Below are positions 1 to 9,355 of a DNA stretch of 64,000 nt, piece by piece (the first letter of the stretch is position 1; every line of letters begins with the position of its first letter). A program made the translations under genes and the position numbers. Below the pieces are notes generated by a model. It worked only from the letters and a program-made list of their open reading frames with translations, made no database searches and was not told the DNA's origin. The DNA comes from Archaeoglobales archaeon (GTDB taxonomy: Archaea; Halobacteriota; Archaeoglobi; Archaeoglobales; Archaeoglobaceae), in contig JASFYJ010000005.1 in the NCBI GenBank assembly GCA_030055525.1, positions 53,429 to 117,428 on the forward strand. The letters are read 5' to 3'.

Positions 1-80
1 CTATTGGCGTTGGCTCCACTTATTACCTTCTGGTAAGCTTTTCCAGTGCTTGGGTCTGAGATTACTACTCTGAACTCCAT
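1..80 (-). CDS. rps6e: 30S ribosomal protein S6e, N-terminal fragment
   Basis: The minus strand starts with ATG at 80 and reads MEFRVVISDPSTGKAYQK and on to the window edge with no stop. This matches the start of archaeal and eukaryotic small-subunit ribosomal protein S6e, in which the opening strand followed by a DP-TGKAYQ segment is strongly conserved. Only 26 codons are visible, so the gene is cut by the window and is too short for the ORF track. A TATA box about 28 bp upstream suggests a leaderless mRNA. The gene is divergent from surE. Confidence 0.85.
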   Translation of the reverse strand, partial: MEFRVVISDPSTGKAYQKVISGANAN

Positions 81-103
81 GCAATACTAAACAAAGATGT
101 GTG

Positions 104-120
104 CTTATAAATCTTTTCCG
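104..120 (-). promoter_or_regulatory. TATA/BRE promoter of S6e
   Basis: Read on the minus strand, this is an A-rich BRE-like stretch followed by GATTTATAAG. The centre is about 28 bp from the S6e ATG, the spacing expected for an archaeal leaderless transcript. Confidence 0.55.
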
Positions 121-217
121 CTGCGAACAATTTTTATGTAATCAACTAAATATCAATTGAGTTCAGAAATTTGAGGGCAGCCAGTATTATATACTCAAAG
201 CAATTTTTCAATATAAC

Positions 218-1000
218 ATGAAGATCTTGCTGACTAACGATGATGGCATATACTCTGAAGGGCTTAGGGCTGCATATCATGCGTTAAAAGGTCTTGGGGA
301 AGTTTACGTTGTAGCTCCAGTTATGCAGATGAGTGGAGTTGGAAGAAGTATTTCAATAATGACTCCTATAAGGATATCAAGAGTAAGGATAGATGGTTTG
401 GAAGTTGTAGCTGTCAGTGGTACGCCTACGGATTCCGTTATAATTGGAATACATGAAATAATCGGCGAAGTACCAGATCTTACAGTTTGTGGGATAAATT
501 TTGGTGAAAATCTTAGTACTGAATCTGTAACAACATCTGGTACAGTATGTGCAGCCTTGGAAGCAGCTACCCAGGGAAGTAAAGCAATAGCAATATCCTT
601 AGAGATGCCAGAAGAGCATAAATTTGGACTCAATTCAGCGCAGGATTTTAGATATGCGGCAGATTTTTTAAATTGGATTGCAAAAAAGGTTGTTGAGAGT
701 GATGTAAATGTTGACGTCTTCAACGTCAACATACCTTCGAATCCAAACGGAAAGATTGCATTTACGAGACTTGCTAGGAGAATGTACATTACTAGGGTAG
801 AGAAAAGGTACGATCCGAGAGGTAGAGATTACTACTGGATCAACGGCAAAGAGATAGAGGATGCTGAGGAAGGTACAGATATACATGCTCTAAGATGTGG
901 TTACATATCTATTACTCCGATATCTCTCGACGTCACTGCGAAGATCGACTATAATGTATTCAGGGGGTGGATTGATGAATGGGAAAATAAACGCTGCTAA
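218..1000 (+). CDS. surE: 5'-nucleotidase SurE (survival protein)
   Basis: SurE is a metal-dependent phosphatase that removes phosphate from nucleoside 5'- and 3'-monophosphates in the cytoplasm. The 260-residue length is normal for the family. The N-terminus carries the family signature ILLTNDDG, with metal-binding Asp8 and Asp9, then Ser39 in MSGVGRS and Asn94 in GINFGEN, all at the expected spacings. ATG 218 is chosen because the protein starts directly at the first beta strand. The stop overlaps the start of rpiA by 26 bp, so the two genes are probably co-transcribed and translationally coupled. Identification is by motif recognition and is firm. Confidence 0.93.
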   Translation: MKILLTNDDGIYSEGLRAAYHALKGLGEVYVVAPVMQMSGVGRSISIMTPIRISRVRIDGLEVVAVSGTPTDSVIIGIHEIIGEVPDLTVCGINFGENLSTESVTTSGTVCAALEAATQGSKAIAISLEMPEEHKFGLNSAQDFRYAADFLNWIAKKVVESDVNVDVFNVNIPSNPNGKIAFTRLARRMYITRVEKRYDPRGRDYYWINGKEIEDAEEGTDIHALRCGYISITPISLDVTAKIDYNVFRGWIDEWENKRC

Positions 1001-1646
1001 GCTTGCCCTTAATTTAGTAAAAGATGGAACAGTTTTGGGAATTGGAAGTGGCACAACTGTTGAAGTCTTTCTGAACATGCTCGGAGAAAAAATAAAAAAC
1101 GAAGGAATAAAAATTTATGGAATTCCGAGTTCATATCAGTCACATTTTGCGGCTTTGAGAAATGGTATAAAAATTGTGGACCTTGCAGAATACCCGCAGG
1201 CAGACATATGTATAGATAGCGCAGATCAAGTTGATGCGAACATGAACTGTATAAAAGGTGGTGGAGCAGCTTTAACGAGAGAAAAGATCGTTGCAAAAGC
1301 AAGCAAAAAAGTTGTTTTGATGGTTGAAGAAAGAAAGTTGAGTGAAAAATTGAACGCTAAAGTCCCAGTGGAGGTACTACCTTTCGCTTACGGTTTTGTT
1401 TATAAAAAATTGGGGAAAATGGCGAAGTCGGTTGAGTTAAGAACCGGTAGCGGAAAGGTTGGACCCATAATAACAGACAATGGAAATTTTATAATTGACT
1501 GCGATTTTGGAGTTATAGATAACGCTGAAGAACTCGAAAAAGAATTAAAATTAATTTCGGGTGTTATTGAAAGTGGAATTTTTCCAGCAAAGCTGATCGA
1601 TGCTGTCATCGTTGGATCTCAGCACTCAGCAAAATTTTTGGATTAG
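975..1646 (+). CDS. rpiA: Ribose-5-phosphate isomerase A
   Basis: RpiA interconverts ribose 5-phosphate and ribulose 5-phosphate, supplying pentose for nucleotides in archaea that lack a full oxidative pentose pathway. The protein (223 aa from the chosen start) has the phosphate loop GIGSGTT, the catalytic loop DSADQVD (usually DGADE) and KGGGAALTREK. The ORF track begins at 897, but that adds 26 residues with no family similarity. ATG 975 is preceded by a GGGGGTGG ribosome-binding site and begins MNGKINAAKLAL, as the family does. It overlaps surE by 26 bp. The Gly-to-Ser and Glu-to-Gln changes in the active loop are mild departures. Confidence 0.92.
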   Translation: MNGKINAAKLALNLVKDGTVLGIGSGTTVEVFLNMLGEKIKNEGIKIYGIPSSYQSHFAALRNGIKIVDLAEYPQADICIDSADQVDANMNCIKGGGAALTREKIVAKASKKVVLMVEERKLSEKLNAKVPVEVLPFAYGFVYKKLGKMAKSVELRTGSGKVGPIITDNGNFIIDCDFGVIDNAEELEKELKLISGVIESGIFPAKLIDAVIVGSQHSAKFLD

Positions 1647-2693
1647 CTACCACTTGTCTTTATTTCTGATTCTGTAGATAGCCACGATCGCAAAGAATGA
1701 TACTACTGCAATTAAGCCAAAGATTCCGGCTATAAGCATCAAATCAAGTTTTTTAGATATCAAAGCATCAGTTTCTTTTATCCCTGTCTCAATTTCTTTA
1801 AGCTGGGTTTCAATTGAATTTGTTAAATTTGTTGCGGAATCGAATTTTGCCTGTCTTATTAATTCTTTAGCCTTACTTATATTTTTTTCTACTTCTTTTA
1901 GTTTTGCAGAGATATTTTCGAGCCTTAATGTGATTTCCGCCAGATTTTCGATCTGTTCTTTGTCTTTTTCTACCTTTACTTCTAAAAGCAGGTACTTCTT
2001 CTTGACATCGTTGTATCTCCCTTCTATCTCTTCCAGCCTCTTCTCGTACTCTTTAGTCTGTTCTTTAAAGATACATTCTTTGACTTCTTCTTCAATTTCC
2101 GCAAGTATAGCTTCAGCTTCGATGTATTTATCTTCGTTGAATATGCTCTTAGCCTTTAAGAGCTGCTTCGAATCTGTACAATTCTCCTTTTCGAATCTTT
2201 TTATATCTTCATAGAACTTCTGCTTATTTACAGCGGTCAAATTCAGGTCAAAAAGCTTCTTTTCTTCTGAAAAGCTCAATACAGATAGATTGAGTAACCT
2301 TTTATCGATGATCGGCACGTAACCCTGAACCCTAATTATAATCTCGTCAACTCCGCCAAATTCTGGGACATAGAACTTTAAAGAAGTCTCTTCTTTAGCT
2401 GAATACTCGTCATTTGGCGTAGGGAATAGAAATGTTCTTCCATTTTTCATCTTCACTTCAACTTGTATGGCTGCTGAATCAAGTTCGCTGAGAGCTAGAT
2501 AAGTAAGCCCATCCATCTGTTTTGCATCACTATCTGTCTTTGGCTTCAAAGAGCAGCTGGAATATATATGTTCTCCTCCGTAGTAGTAGCTAGTGAATTT
2601 TTCACTGCAGGAGAACGAAAATTCGAAGGCTGAGGCAGGTACTGATATTAACAAAAACAATATAAAAAACTTGGTTATCTCAGTTCGTCCCAT
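1647..2693 (-). CDS. Secreted coiled-coil protein with C-terminal membrane anchor
   Basis: Function is not recognised. The 348-residue protein has a signal peptide (residues 1-22, ending ASAFEF) and an extracytoplasmic beta-type domain of about 130 residues with a few Cys. A long charged coiled coil follows (about 170-310), then a single membrane helix near 318-340 and a short basic tail (RIRNKDKW). This topology puts nearly all of it outside the cell, tethered by the C-terminus. It overlaps the start of its upstream neighbour's 3' end by 19 bp. That neighbour has the same architecture, so the two look like a co-expressed pair, possibly cell-surface or S-layer-associated (inference). It is convergent with rpiA and directly abuts its stop codon. 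Confidence 0.75.
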   Translation of the reverse strand: MGRTEITKFFILFLLISVPASAFEFSFSCSEKFTSYYYGGEHIYSSCSLKPKTDSDAKQMDGLTYLALSELDSAAIQVEVKMKNGRTFLFPTPNDEYSAKEETSLKFYVPEFGGVDEIIIRVQGYVPIIDKRLLNLSVLSFSEEKKLFDLNLTAVNKQKFYEDIKRFEKENCTDSKQLLKAKSIFNEDKYIEAEAILAEIEEEVKECIFKEQTKEYEKRLEEIEGRYNDVKKKYLLLEVKVEKDKEQIENLAEITLRLENISAKLKEVEKNISKAKELIRQAKFDSATNLTNSIETQLKEIETGIKETDALISKKLDLMLIAGIFGLIAVVSFFAIVAIYRIRNKDKW

Positions 2694-3844
2694 CTTTTCC
2701 TCCTCCGAATTTTTATTAGAACTACTATTATTAAAAATACCGCTGCTAAAGAAGCTAAGATATACAATGGATTGAAGGGTAACGCTATTGATGGGATAAA
2801 ACCACCCTTCTGAGTCTCTGCAGTTATTTGATCGATCAAACCCTCTACAGTATCCTTTAGAGATTTTACGTCGGTAGTTACTTCTTCTAGAATACTCCTA
2901 GCCTTGGTATAATCACCATTCTCTATCAAGTTTTTGGCATCTTTTAGATTATTTTTTAGCGAGTTGAGAGCATCTTCGTACTCTTTTTGTTTCAATGCAA
3001 GATCAGTGTATCTCTCGCTTCCCTTTATCTTTTCAAGTAAAACTGATGAATTCATCAGCAACTTCTGCACTTTAGATACTTCTGAATCTACATCAATGTA
3101 CATCTTTTCAACAACCTTCTTGTTAGAGAGATCAAAAAGTTTTTTTAACGCATCCGAAGCCATTTTTAGCTTTTCATCTGCTTTTATGTAGTTTTTGCTT
3201 AGAAGGTAGGACTCGGCAGAATCTATTAAATCTGAAACATTTTTGAAATCTTCCTCGCTGTATAAACCTTCAGATTTGAGTGTTTCTTTAAGTTCGCTTA
3301 AATTTGCCCTGATAATTTTTATATCGTTTTTGAAGATCACCTCGTTTGCGACTTTTATTGTTACATTCGGTAAAGCGTTGGATTCGCAGTCTTCACAACT
3401 TGCAGCCAATGCAACGAATTCGCAGAGCCTAACGTTACATGTAGGAACTGTTGCTGTTAGATTCGCAGTTATCTTGTCGATTCCCTTCTCTTCGGTTCCA
3501 GTTTTGAAATATTTGGCATCGATCTGAGCCTTCTTTCCACTCATCTGTTCATCCCAAGCACCGCCTTGATAGTAATCAACGATCAGCCTCCATACCGCAT
3601 CGTTCAGATCTGTTTGGAAGTAGTAAGTTCTTGCGTTATTTTCTTCGCCACCGATAAGAATTCGGTATGCCGAGCTTTTTGGATAGACTACATAGTTTAG
3701 ATATATCTTTTCTCCAGCGGTGTAGCAATCTTCTTCGGGAGTTATCGTATACTCAACTTTAAAATGTTTCTCACTGAGCGTTTCTAAGGCTAAAGTTGGA
3801 GCCGTGGTGAGTATTAACACTAGTAAAGTAACTGCTAAACGCAT
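2675..3844 (-). CDS. Secreted coiled-coil protein with C-terminal membrane anchor (paralogous layout)
   Basis: This 389-residue protein has a signal peptide (1-19, ending TLALE), an N-terminal extracytoplasmic domain and a Cys cluster (CNVRLCEF and ASCEDCES). Long helical coiled-coil segments run from about 185 to 345, followed by a membrane helix (about 358-380) and a basic RRRKRW tail. It is first in a two-gene operon with the shorter protein downstream. Layout and C-terminal anchoring are the same, although the N-terminal domains are only loosely alike by eye. I cannot assign a function. A surface-anchored structural or adhesion role is only a guess from topology. Confidence 0.75.
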   Translation of the reverse strand: MRLAVTLLVLILTTAPTLALETLSEKHFKVEYTITPEEDCYTAGEKIYLNYVVYPKSSAYRILIGGEENNARTYYFQTDLNDAVWRLIVDYYQGGAWDEQMSGKKAQIDAKYFKTGTEEKGIDKITANLTATVPTCNVRLCEFVALAASCEDCESNALPNVTIKVANEVIFKNDIKIIRANLSELKETLKSEGLYSEEDFKNVSDLIDSAESYLLSKNYIKADEKLKMASDALKKLFDLSNKKVVEKMYIDVDSEVSKVQKLLMNSSVLLEKIKGSERYTDLALKQKEYEDALNSLKNNLKDAKNLIENGDYTKARSILEEVTTDVKSLKDTVEGLIDQITAETQKGGFIPSIALPFNPLYILASLAAVFLIIVVLIKIRRRKRWDELR

Positions 3845-3972
3845 ACAAAAATTTTTTCAAAAAAGAATTTAAAATTTTCTAAGAACGAGGAGATAGCTGC
3901 TGGGTGACGTTTCAGTCTAATTCTCATCTTAAAAAATTGACTAGAAAGTACATTGGATACGCAAAACCTAAA

Positions 3973-5118
<1,146 letters not shown>

Positions 5119-5119
<1 letters not shown>

Positions 5120-5475
5120 TACCTTCTGTATACTTCCCCTATATCAAGCTCGATTCTTTCACTTATTAGATCCATTATCTCTCCAACTACGGCTAACAGC
5201 TTGTTATAGGAGTCTATGAACCTGACAACACTTTCCCTTGTGTTCAACTTGGATTGAATTTCCGTTAATTGACTCAACAATTCGTGATCAAATTCACCGG
5301 ACATCTGCTTCATCATGAAGTCCTGCTGTTTTTGCTGGAATTCAACTAGCATCTCTTGTGCCACTTCATCGTTTCTTAGTTCTCTTTCCGTTTCCAAAAA
5401 ATTCTTGTACTCTTCCAGCTGCGTTATACATGCAGCGAGCTCTAAAGCCTTCTCCCTTACTGACTCACTTAACAT
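5119..5475 (-). CDS. YlbF/YmcA family helical protein
   Basis: This 118-residue all-helical, charged protein has the spacing typical of the YlbF/YmcA (former DUF964) family: residues 10-60 form ELAACITQLEEYKNFLE-like helices and the second half has SVVRFIDSYNKLLAVVGEI. Bacterial members form small complexes that modulate RNA processing, but the archaeal role is not established. It is the first gene of the ylbF-ccdA-trmY cluster and its stop overlaps the next start. Family assignment is from overall pattern and hydrophobic spacing and is moderately sure. Confidence 0.7.
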
Positions 5476-5574
5476 TTCAACTCACCTTTTTCAATTTTTG
5501 ATTTGTCTCTCTTCAACTATATTAACTTTCCCATTCAAAATACAAATTCAAATTATAAAATATATTTTTTAAAT

Positions 5575-6237
5575 TTACAGATGCGCTATGAAAGCTTTTG
5601 GAGCCGTTTCACCCAACTTAGTGGCCAGTTCAAGAAATTCTTGAATTAAATTTACAAAACTATTCGCAAAGTTCATTATGTTCATGTCATCCTAAGTTTT
5701 TTTGATCGCGTAGCCCAGACCTTTTTCGCTTCTTAATCACCAAAGATCTTCGTAGCATTGATGGCTGTTTTTTGCCAAATTGCAACGCTCAAGTTCGTCA
5801 GAGTATCATCTTCAGTTACTAAGGCAATGGAACCTTCAAGGGATATTATAAAGAGCTTCAAAAATCCCATCAAATAGTAGAATAAAACATCTAAAAGCTT
5901 ACAGATCAACTCATCGCTTTGAGAAACAACGGTCAAAAACTCTGGAAGTCTTTTCTAGAGGAATTCGGAAGTACTTCTCTATGCCCAACCACTATAAGGT
6001 GTTCAAAAAAACTTGGCAAGTGCTTTAAATAAAGCAGATACGCAAGTTTTGGATTTTTAGATGTGTTAGCCCAGCACAAGAATGTTCAAAACTTGTTTCC
6101 TACCTCTAAGTTTGCTATTGTGCTTTTAAGTAAAGCTTTAGCAAGGTTTTCTGGTGTATCACTGAAATCTTCCTCCTGCGCAGCTGCAGGGGAAAAGAGA
6201 TCAATAACCCGATGGCGAGCAGAACGCTTAACTTCAC
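5575..6237 (-). pseudogene. Degraded gene for a secreted protein (several frameshifts and stops)
   Basis: No intact ORF covers this stretch, but coding-like fragments follow one another on the minus strand. A GTG at 6237 with an AGGTG site starts a clean signal peptide (MKLSVLLAIGLLIS). The frame slips at a T4C4 run (6189-6196), after which the mature start AAAQEEDFSD follows naturally and runs to a stop at 6086. Then come fragments NPKLAYLLYLKHLP, YFRIPLEKTSRVF and LTVVSQSDELICKLL (the track ORF 5733-5936) in shifting frames. Last is GYAIKKT, an in-frame TAG at 5692, and MNIMNFANSF to the end. At least three frameshifts are needed. The original would have been a secreted protein of roughly 210-220 residues of unknown role. 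Confidence 0.6.
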
Positions 6238-6435
6238 CACACCTACTTACTTTTTAGTACTCGCGATATTGCAATTAATCTTCAGTATTTATACTTTTTG
6301 ATTTTTGCCAAATATTATCGTTTACGTCTTTAGTATCATCTTCAAAGATGCAGTAGAAAATTTTAAATCTCGGTAAAGTTTTCACTTCTCAGTGACTTTC
6401 ATTGGTTCCAAAAAAATGACGGCTGTTGTGAGACC
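6238..6435. other. Intergenic region between pseudogene and coiled-coil gene
   Basis: About 200 bp of A+T-rich DNA without a supported gene. It must hold the promoter of the following plus-strand gene (an A-rich stretch followed by TTTTAAATC lies near 6358-6368) and the former promoter of the pseudogene. No RNA gene or repeat was seen. Confidence 0.4.
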
Positions 6436-7296
6436 ATGATGCTGGAAAAGTTGGAGGAAAGGAAAAGTCAATTAGAAAAGGAGGTTCAGGATCTAATAAA
6501 GAGGAGGGACGAACTCAACGAAGCATCAAAGAACTATGCAAAGAAGAGGGACGAGCTTAACGCTAAAGTGAAGGAGCTTTTGGCAAGGGCTAAAGAGTTA
6601 AAGGCTAGAAGAGATGAATTGAACGTAAGAATAAAAGAACTGAAAGACAAAAAGGGGAAACTTTACGATGAAATAGATGCACTCTACAGCGAAGTAGACA
6701 AGTTGAGGAAGAGCATTGACAAGGGTGGAAGACCGCTTGGAGAGATCGAAAGGGAGATAAGAAGACTTGAATTTAGGCAGCAGACAAGTGTCTTGACGAT
6801 TGAAAAAGAGAGAGCACTCGTGGAGAGAATATCTAGGCTTAGAAAAGAGCTCGAAGAAAGAAAGGCCCAGCTCGAGAAACATGAAGGTTTTAAGAAGCTG
6901 ATTGCAAGGATAAGAGAACTGAAAGATAATTTAAGAGAAGTCAACAACGAAATGAAAAGCTTGGTTGAGCAGGCAGACAAGTACCACGAAGAACTCGTAA
7001 AAATCTTGGCTGAAGTTGATGCATCTAGAAAGATGGCAGACGAAATGCATGAGAACTTTGTAAAAAGCAAAAAAGAAGCTGATGCCTGTCACGAAGAAGC
7101 TTTAAAGAAGAGAAAAGACATCAGAGATCTTGAGAAGGTAATAAAGGCGCTAAAATCCAGGCAAGCCAAATCTAAGGAGCAGATAGAAAAAGAAGAACTG
7201 ATAAAGAAAGCAAAGCAGATATACGAGATGTTCAAGAGAGGAGAAAAGATAGAGACTGAAGATTTGCTTATTCTCCAGCGGGCTGGTTTAATTTAA
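6436..7296 (+). CDS. Archaeal coiled-coil protein (COG1340-like)
   Basis: Apart from a short C-terminal tail, the 286 residues form an uninterrupted, highly charged heptad pattern (KRRDELN, ELKARRDELN, EEALKKRKDI), with no signal peptide or membrane helix. It is therefore a cytoplasmic elongated coiled coil. The pattern, length and ending (TEDLLILQRAGLI) match a widespread archaeal family catalogued as COG1340, sometimes mislabelled as a phosphoserine phosphatase. No enzymatic motif is present. There are two adjacent ATG codons (6436 and 6439). The 3' end overlaps the convergent iorB gene by 29 bp. Its biological role is unknown. Confidence 0.75.
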   Translation: MMLEKLEERKSQLEKEVQDLIKRRDELNEASKNYAKKRDELNAKVKELLARAKELKARRDELNVRIKELKDKKGKLYDEIDALYSEVDKLRKSIDKGGRPLGEIEREIRRLEFRQQTSVLTIEKERALVERISRLRKELEERKAQLEKHEGFKKLIARIRELKDNLREVNNEMKSLVEQADKYHEELVKILAEVDASRKMADEMHENFVKSKKEADACHEEALKKRKDIRDLEKVIKALKSRQAKSKEQIEKEELIKKAKQIYEMFKRGEKIETEDLLILQRAGLI

Positions 7297-7870
7297 CTTT
7301 TTCGTAACCCATCCTAAGAGCTTTTAAATTTATTTCGTGTAGATTTTCTGGAATTACGTATTTTACAGCCCATTCCAAGTCTTCATAGCTGAATGGCATC
7401 GGATAGATCGCAAAAGTTGCACCAATGATCGCAACGTTTGTCGCTTGGATACTTCCTGCTTTTTCCGCTATTTCAGTGATGTTTAAAGCGTGAACTTTAC
7501 AGATCTTTGAGATATCACTTATTATCTCCTCTATCTCTGGATACCTTGCTATCCCTGTTGTAACTGATGGTGGTATTATCTTCCTTGTGTTCAAAACAAC
7601 TATGCTTTTTTCAGATAAATACTTTGCATATCTGAGCGCCTCTACTGGCTCTAAAGCTATGAGTAAATCTGCATCGCCCTCTGGGACGAGTGGGGAGTAG
7701 ACCTCTCCAATCCTTACGTGAACCTCTACGCTTCCTCCTCTTTGCGCCATTCCGTGTGTTTCAGCAGTTAAGACATTATTTTCAGCTTTCATGGCAGCTC
7801 TTGCCAATATCGCTGCAGTTGTCAGTGCCCCTTGTCCTCCAACACCTACAATAACTATGTTCAATTTCAT
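7268..7870 (-). CDS. iorB: Indolepyruvate:ferredoxin oxidoreductase, beta subunit
   Basis: IorB is the small subunit of the ferredoxin-dependent oxidoreductase that converts aryl pyruvates such as indolepyruvate to aryl-acetyl-CoA during aromatic amino-acid breakdown. The 200-aa protein has the family start IVIVGVGGQGALTTA (dinucleotide-like fold) and the conserved ETHGMAQRGGSVEVHVR segment. It belongs to the gamma-type domain family shared with pyruvate and 2-oxoglutarate ferredoxin oxidoreductases. The catalytic TPP/Fe-S alpha subunit (iorA) is not next to it in this window, so it must be encoded elsewhere. Aryl-acetyl-CoA made here would be a substrate for ADP-forming acyl-CoA synthetases such as the one at 19.7 kb (inference). 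Confidence 0.9.
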   Translation of the reverse strand: MKLNIVIVGVGGQGALTTAAILARAAMKAENNVLTAETHGMAQRGGSVEVHVRIGEVYSPLVPEGDADLLIALEPVEALRYAKYLSEKSIVVLNTRKIIPPSVTTGIARYPEIEEIISDISKICKVHALNITEIAEKAGSIQATNVAIIGATFAIYPMPFSYEDLEWAVKYVIPENLHEINLKALRMGYEKVKLNQPAGE

Positions 7871-7893
7871 GAGGGAATGAACAGTTTAGAGTT

Positions 7894-9327
7894 TTATAAC
7901 TTTAAGCTTTCAATTCCTACCGCTGATAGAAATCTTCTCTTTATAGCATCTGAAATTAGTTTGGCAAGTGTATCCTTATCAGCAACCTCTCCAAAAATCC
8001 CGAGTGGGATTTGAGCACCTGCCGCATGGGCATGTCCTCCAGCACTTCCAACGTCTTGGAATGCCTTTTTAAGAACCTCTCCTATATTGATCCTTACATC
8101 TTTGTTCCTTGCGCTTACGTAGACCACATCTTTTACTATTCCGTAAACTACAACCGTTGATACGCCCTCAAGTTTTAAAAGAAAGTCTGCTGCCTGTGGC
8201 AAGGCATCTCTGTCGTTTGTAAAACCTGCAAAGCTAATTAGAAAGCTTGAATATATTTGTCTGTTCTTTATAGCTGCACCCAAAACTTCTAGAGCCTCTA
8301 CAGACATTGCGGGCCTTTCCATTTTTTCTATTAGTTCGTGATCGACAAGAGGATAAAGATATGCTGCTGCAAGAAAATCGGAAATTTTGGCATTTTTCTT
8401 AAAATCATCGGTTTCAACCTTTATACCGAAAAGAAGTGCTGTAGCAAGAGTTTTTGTTGGTATTATTTTTAGAATTTTTATGTATTCTACCAAAATCGTT
8501 GCTGTAGCGCCAACATTCGTTCTTATATCTACATATTCAGCTTTTGCATCATCCGCCGGATGGTGGTCGATAATTATAGATATTTCAACGTTCTGCGGTA
8601 TGGAATTGTTTTTACCTGGTCCTGAGGAATCTACGATGGCAAACTTTGAATACCTGCTAAGGTCGGCATTTTTAGCATTTATCATAGGTATTTCAAGTAG
8701 ATTCACCATTGCTCTGTTTTTGTGATGTAGTATCTCACCATAGTAGAGTATATCTGCATCGACGCCGAAAGTTTTTGCTATCTCTTTAAGTGTGTAGGCT
8801 GAAGAGATCGCATCAGGATCGGGATTGTCGTGAGTAAATATTCCCAACTTTTTACCTTTCATTTCAGCAAGTATCTTTTTTAGTTTTCCTAATTTTTGGT
8901 AAGTTTCCAGCTTCTTAATTTCTTCAATTATTGCGCTTTTTATTGCATCTGCCGATAGTACAACAACCTCGACACCTAAACTTTCAAGGTCCTCTTTTGC
9001 CTTTGGAGTTGTAACCTTTACAATTATTGGAGTTTCTCGGATGAATTCTTTTATTTTTTTGGCAACTTTGATGTTAGTTTCATCACTTGGGCTTAAAATT
9101 AAAATTGCAGAAAATTTTTGTAGCTCCAGATCTTTGTAGCTTTCTATTTTTTCTGGTTCTCTAAGAAGAGCATCGTAGCCTTCATGTACTAAAAAGTCTA
9201 CTATATCCTTCTGTGGATCTATTACGAGCACACTTTTTCCGAACTTTGTAAGCTCCTTGATAACACCTATGCTTATTGCATCCGATCCGATAACTAAATA
9301 GTCATAGCCTTTACCGTTCTCTGCCAT
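7894..9327 (-). CDS. TrkA-N (RCK)/DHH-DHHA1 phosphoesterase fusion protein
   Basis: The 477-aa protein has three parts. Residues 1-140 are a TrkA-N/RCK-type Rossmann domain (YLVIGSDAISIGVIKEL). Residues about 155-330 are a DHH phosphoesterase domain with FTHDNPDPDAISSA, AIVDSSGPG and IIDHH metal motifs. The C-terminus is a DHHA1 substrate domain with SAGGHAHAAGA. All canonical DHH residues are present, so it should be an active Mn-dependent phosphodiesterase on small nucleotides or short oligonucleotides. The RCK domain hints at ligand sensing or K+-related regulation. Similar archaeal fusions are known but poorly characterised. The cyclic-di-AMP or nanoRNA substrate is an open question. Confidence 0.85.
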   Translation of the reverse strand: MAENGKGYDYLVIGSDAISIGVIKELTKFGKSVLVIDPQKDIVDFLVHEGYDALLREPEKIESYKDLELQKFSAILILSPSDETNIKVAKKIKEFIRETPIIVKVTTPKAKEDLESLGVEVVVLSADAIKSAIIEEIKKLETYQKLGKLKKILAEMKGKKLGIFTHDNPDPDAISSAYTLKEIAKTFGVDADILYYGEILHHKNRAMVNLLEIPMINAKNADLSRYSKFAIVDSSGPGKNNSIPQNVEISIIIDHHPADDAKAEYVDIRTNVGATATILVEYIKILKIIPTKTLATALLFGIKVETDDFKKNAKISDFLAAAYLYPLVDHELIEKMERPAMSVEALEVLGAAIKNRQIYSSFLISFAGFTNDRDALPQAADFLLKLEGVSTVVVYGIVKDVVYVSARNKDVRINIGEVLKKAFQDVGSAGGHAHAAGAQIPLGIFGEVADKDTLAKLISDAIKRRFLSAVGIESLKL

Positions 9328-9355
9328 TCTTTAATTACTCAATTACAAGTAAATT

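Noticed and set aside
3835-3927. 30-codon minus-strand ORF (MRIRLKRHPAAISSF) upstream of the surface-protein pair
   Set aside because: It overlaps the start of the next gene, has no clear ribosome-binding site and resembles no short ribosomal protein I know.
3845-3972. Possible C/D box small RNA in the gap (AGATGA and CTGA on the minus strand)
   Set aside because: Only one C-like and one D-like box are visible, and the second pair and terminal stem are missing.
6063-6257. 64-aa plus-strand ORF in the gap before the coiled-coil gene
   Set aside because: It runs opposite to the signal-peptide fragment of the pseudogene, and the minus-strand reading gives a coherent secreted protein start instead.
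7268-7296. Overlap of coiled-coil gene and iorB as a sign of misassembly
   Set aside because: Both reading frames end cleanly with family-typical C-termini; short convergent overlaps are common in this compact genome.
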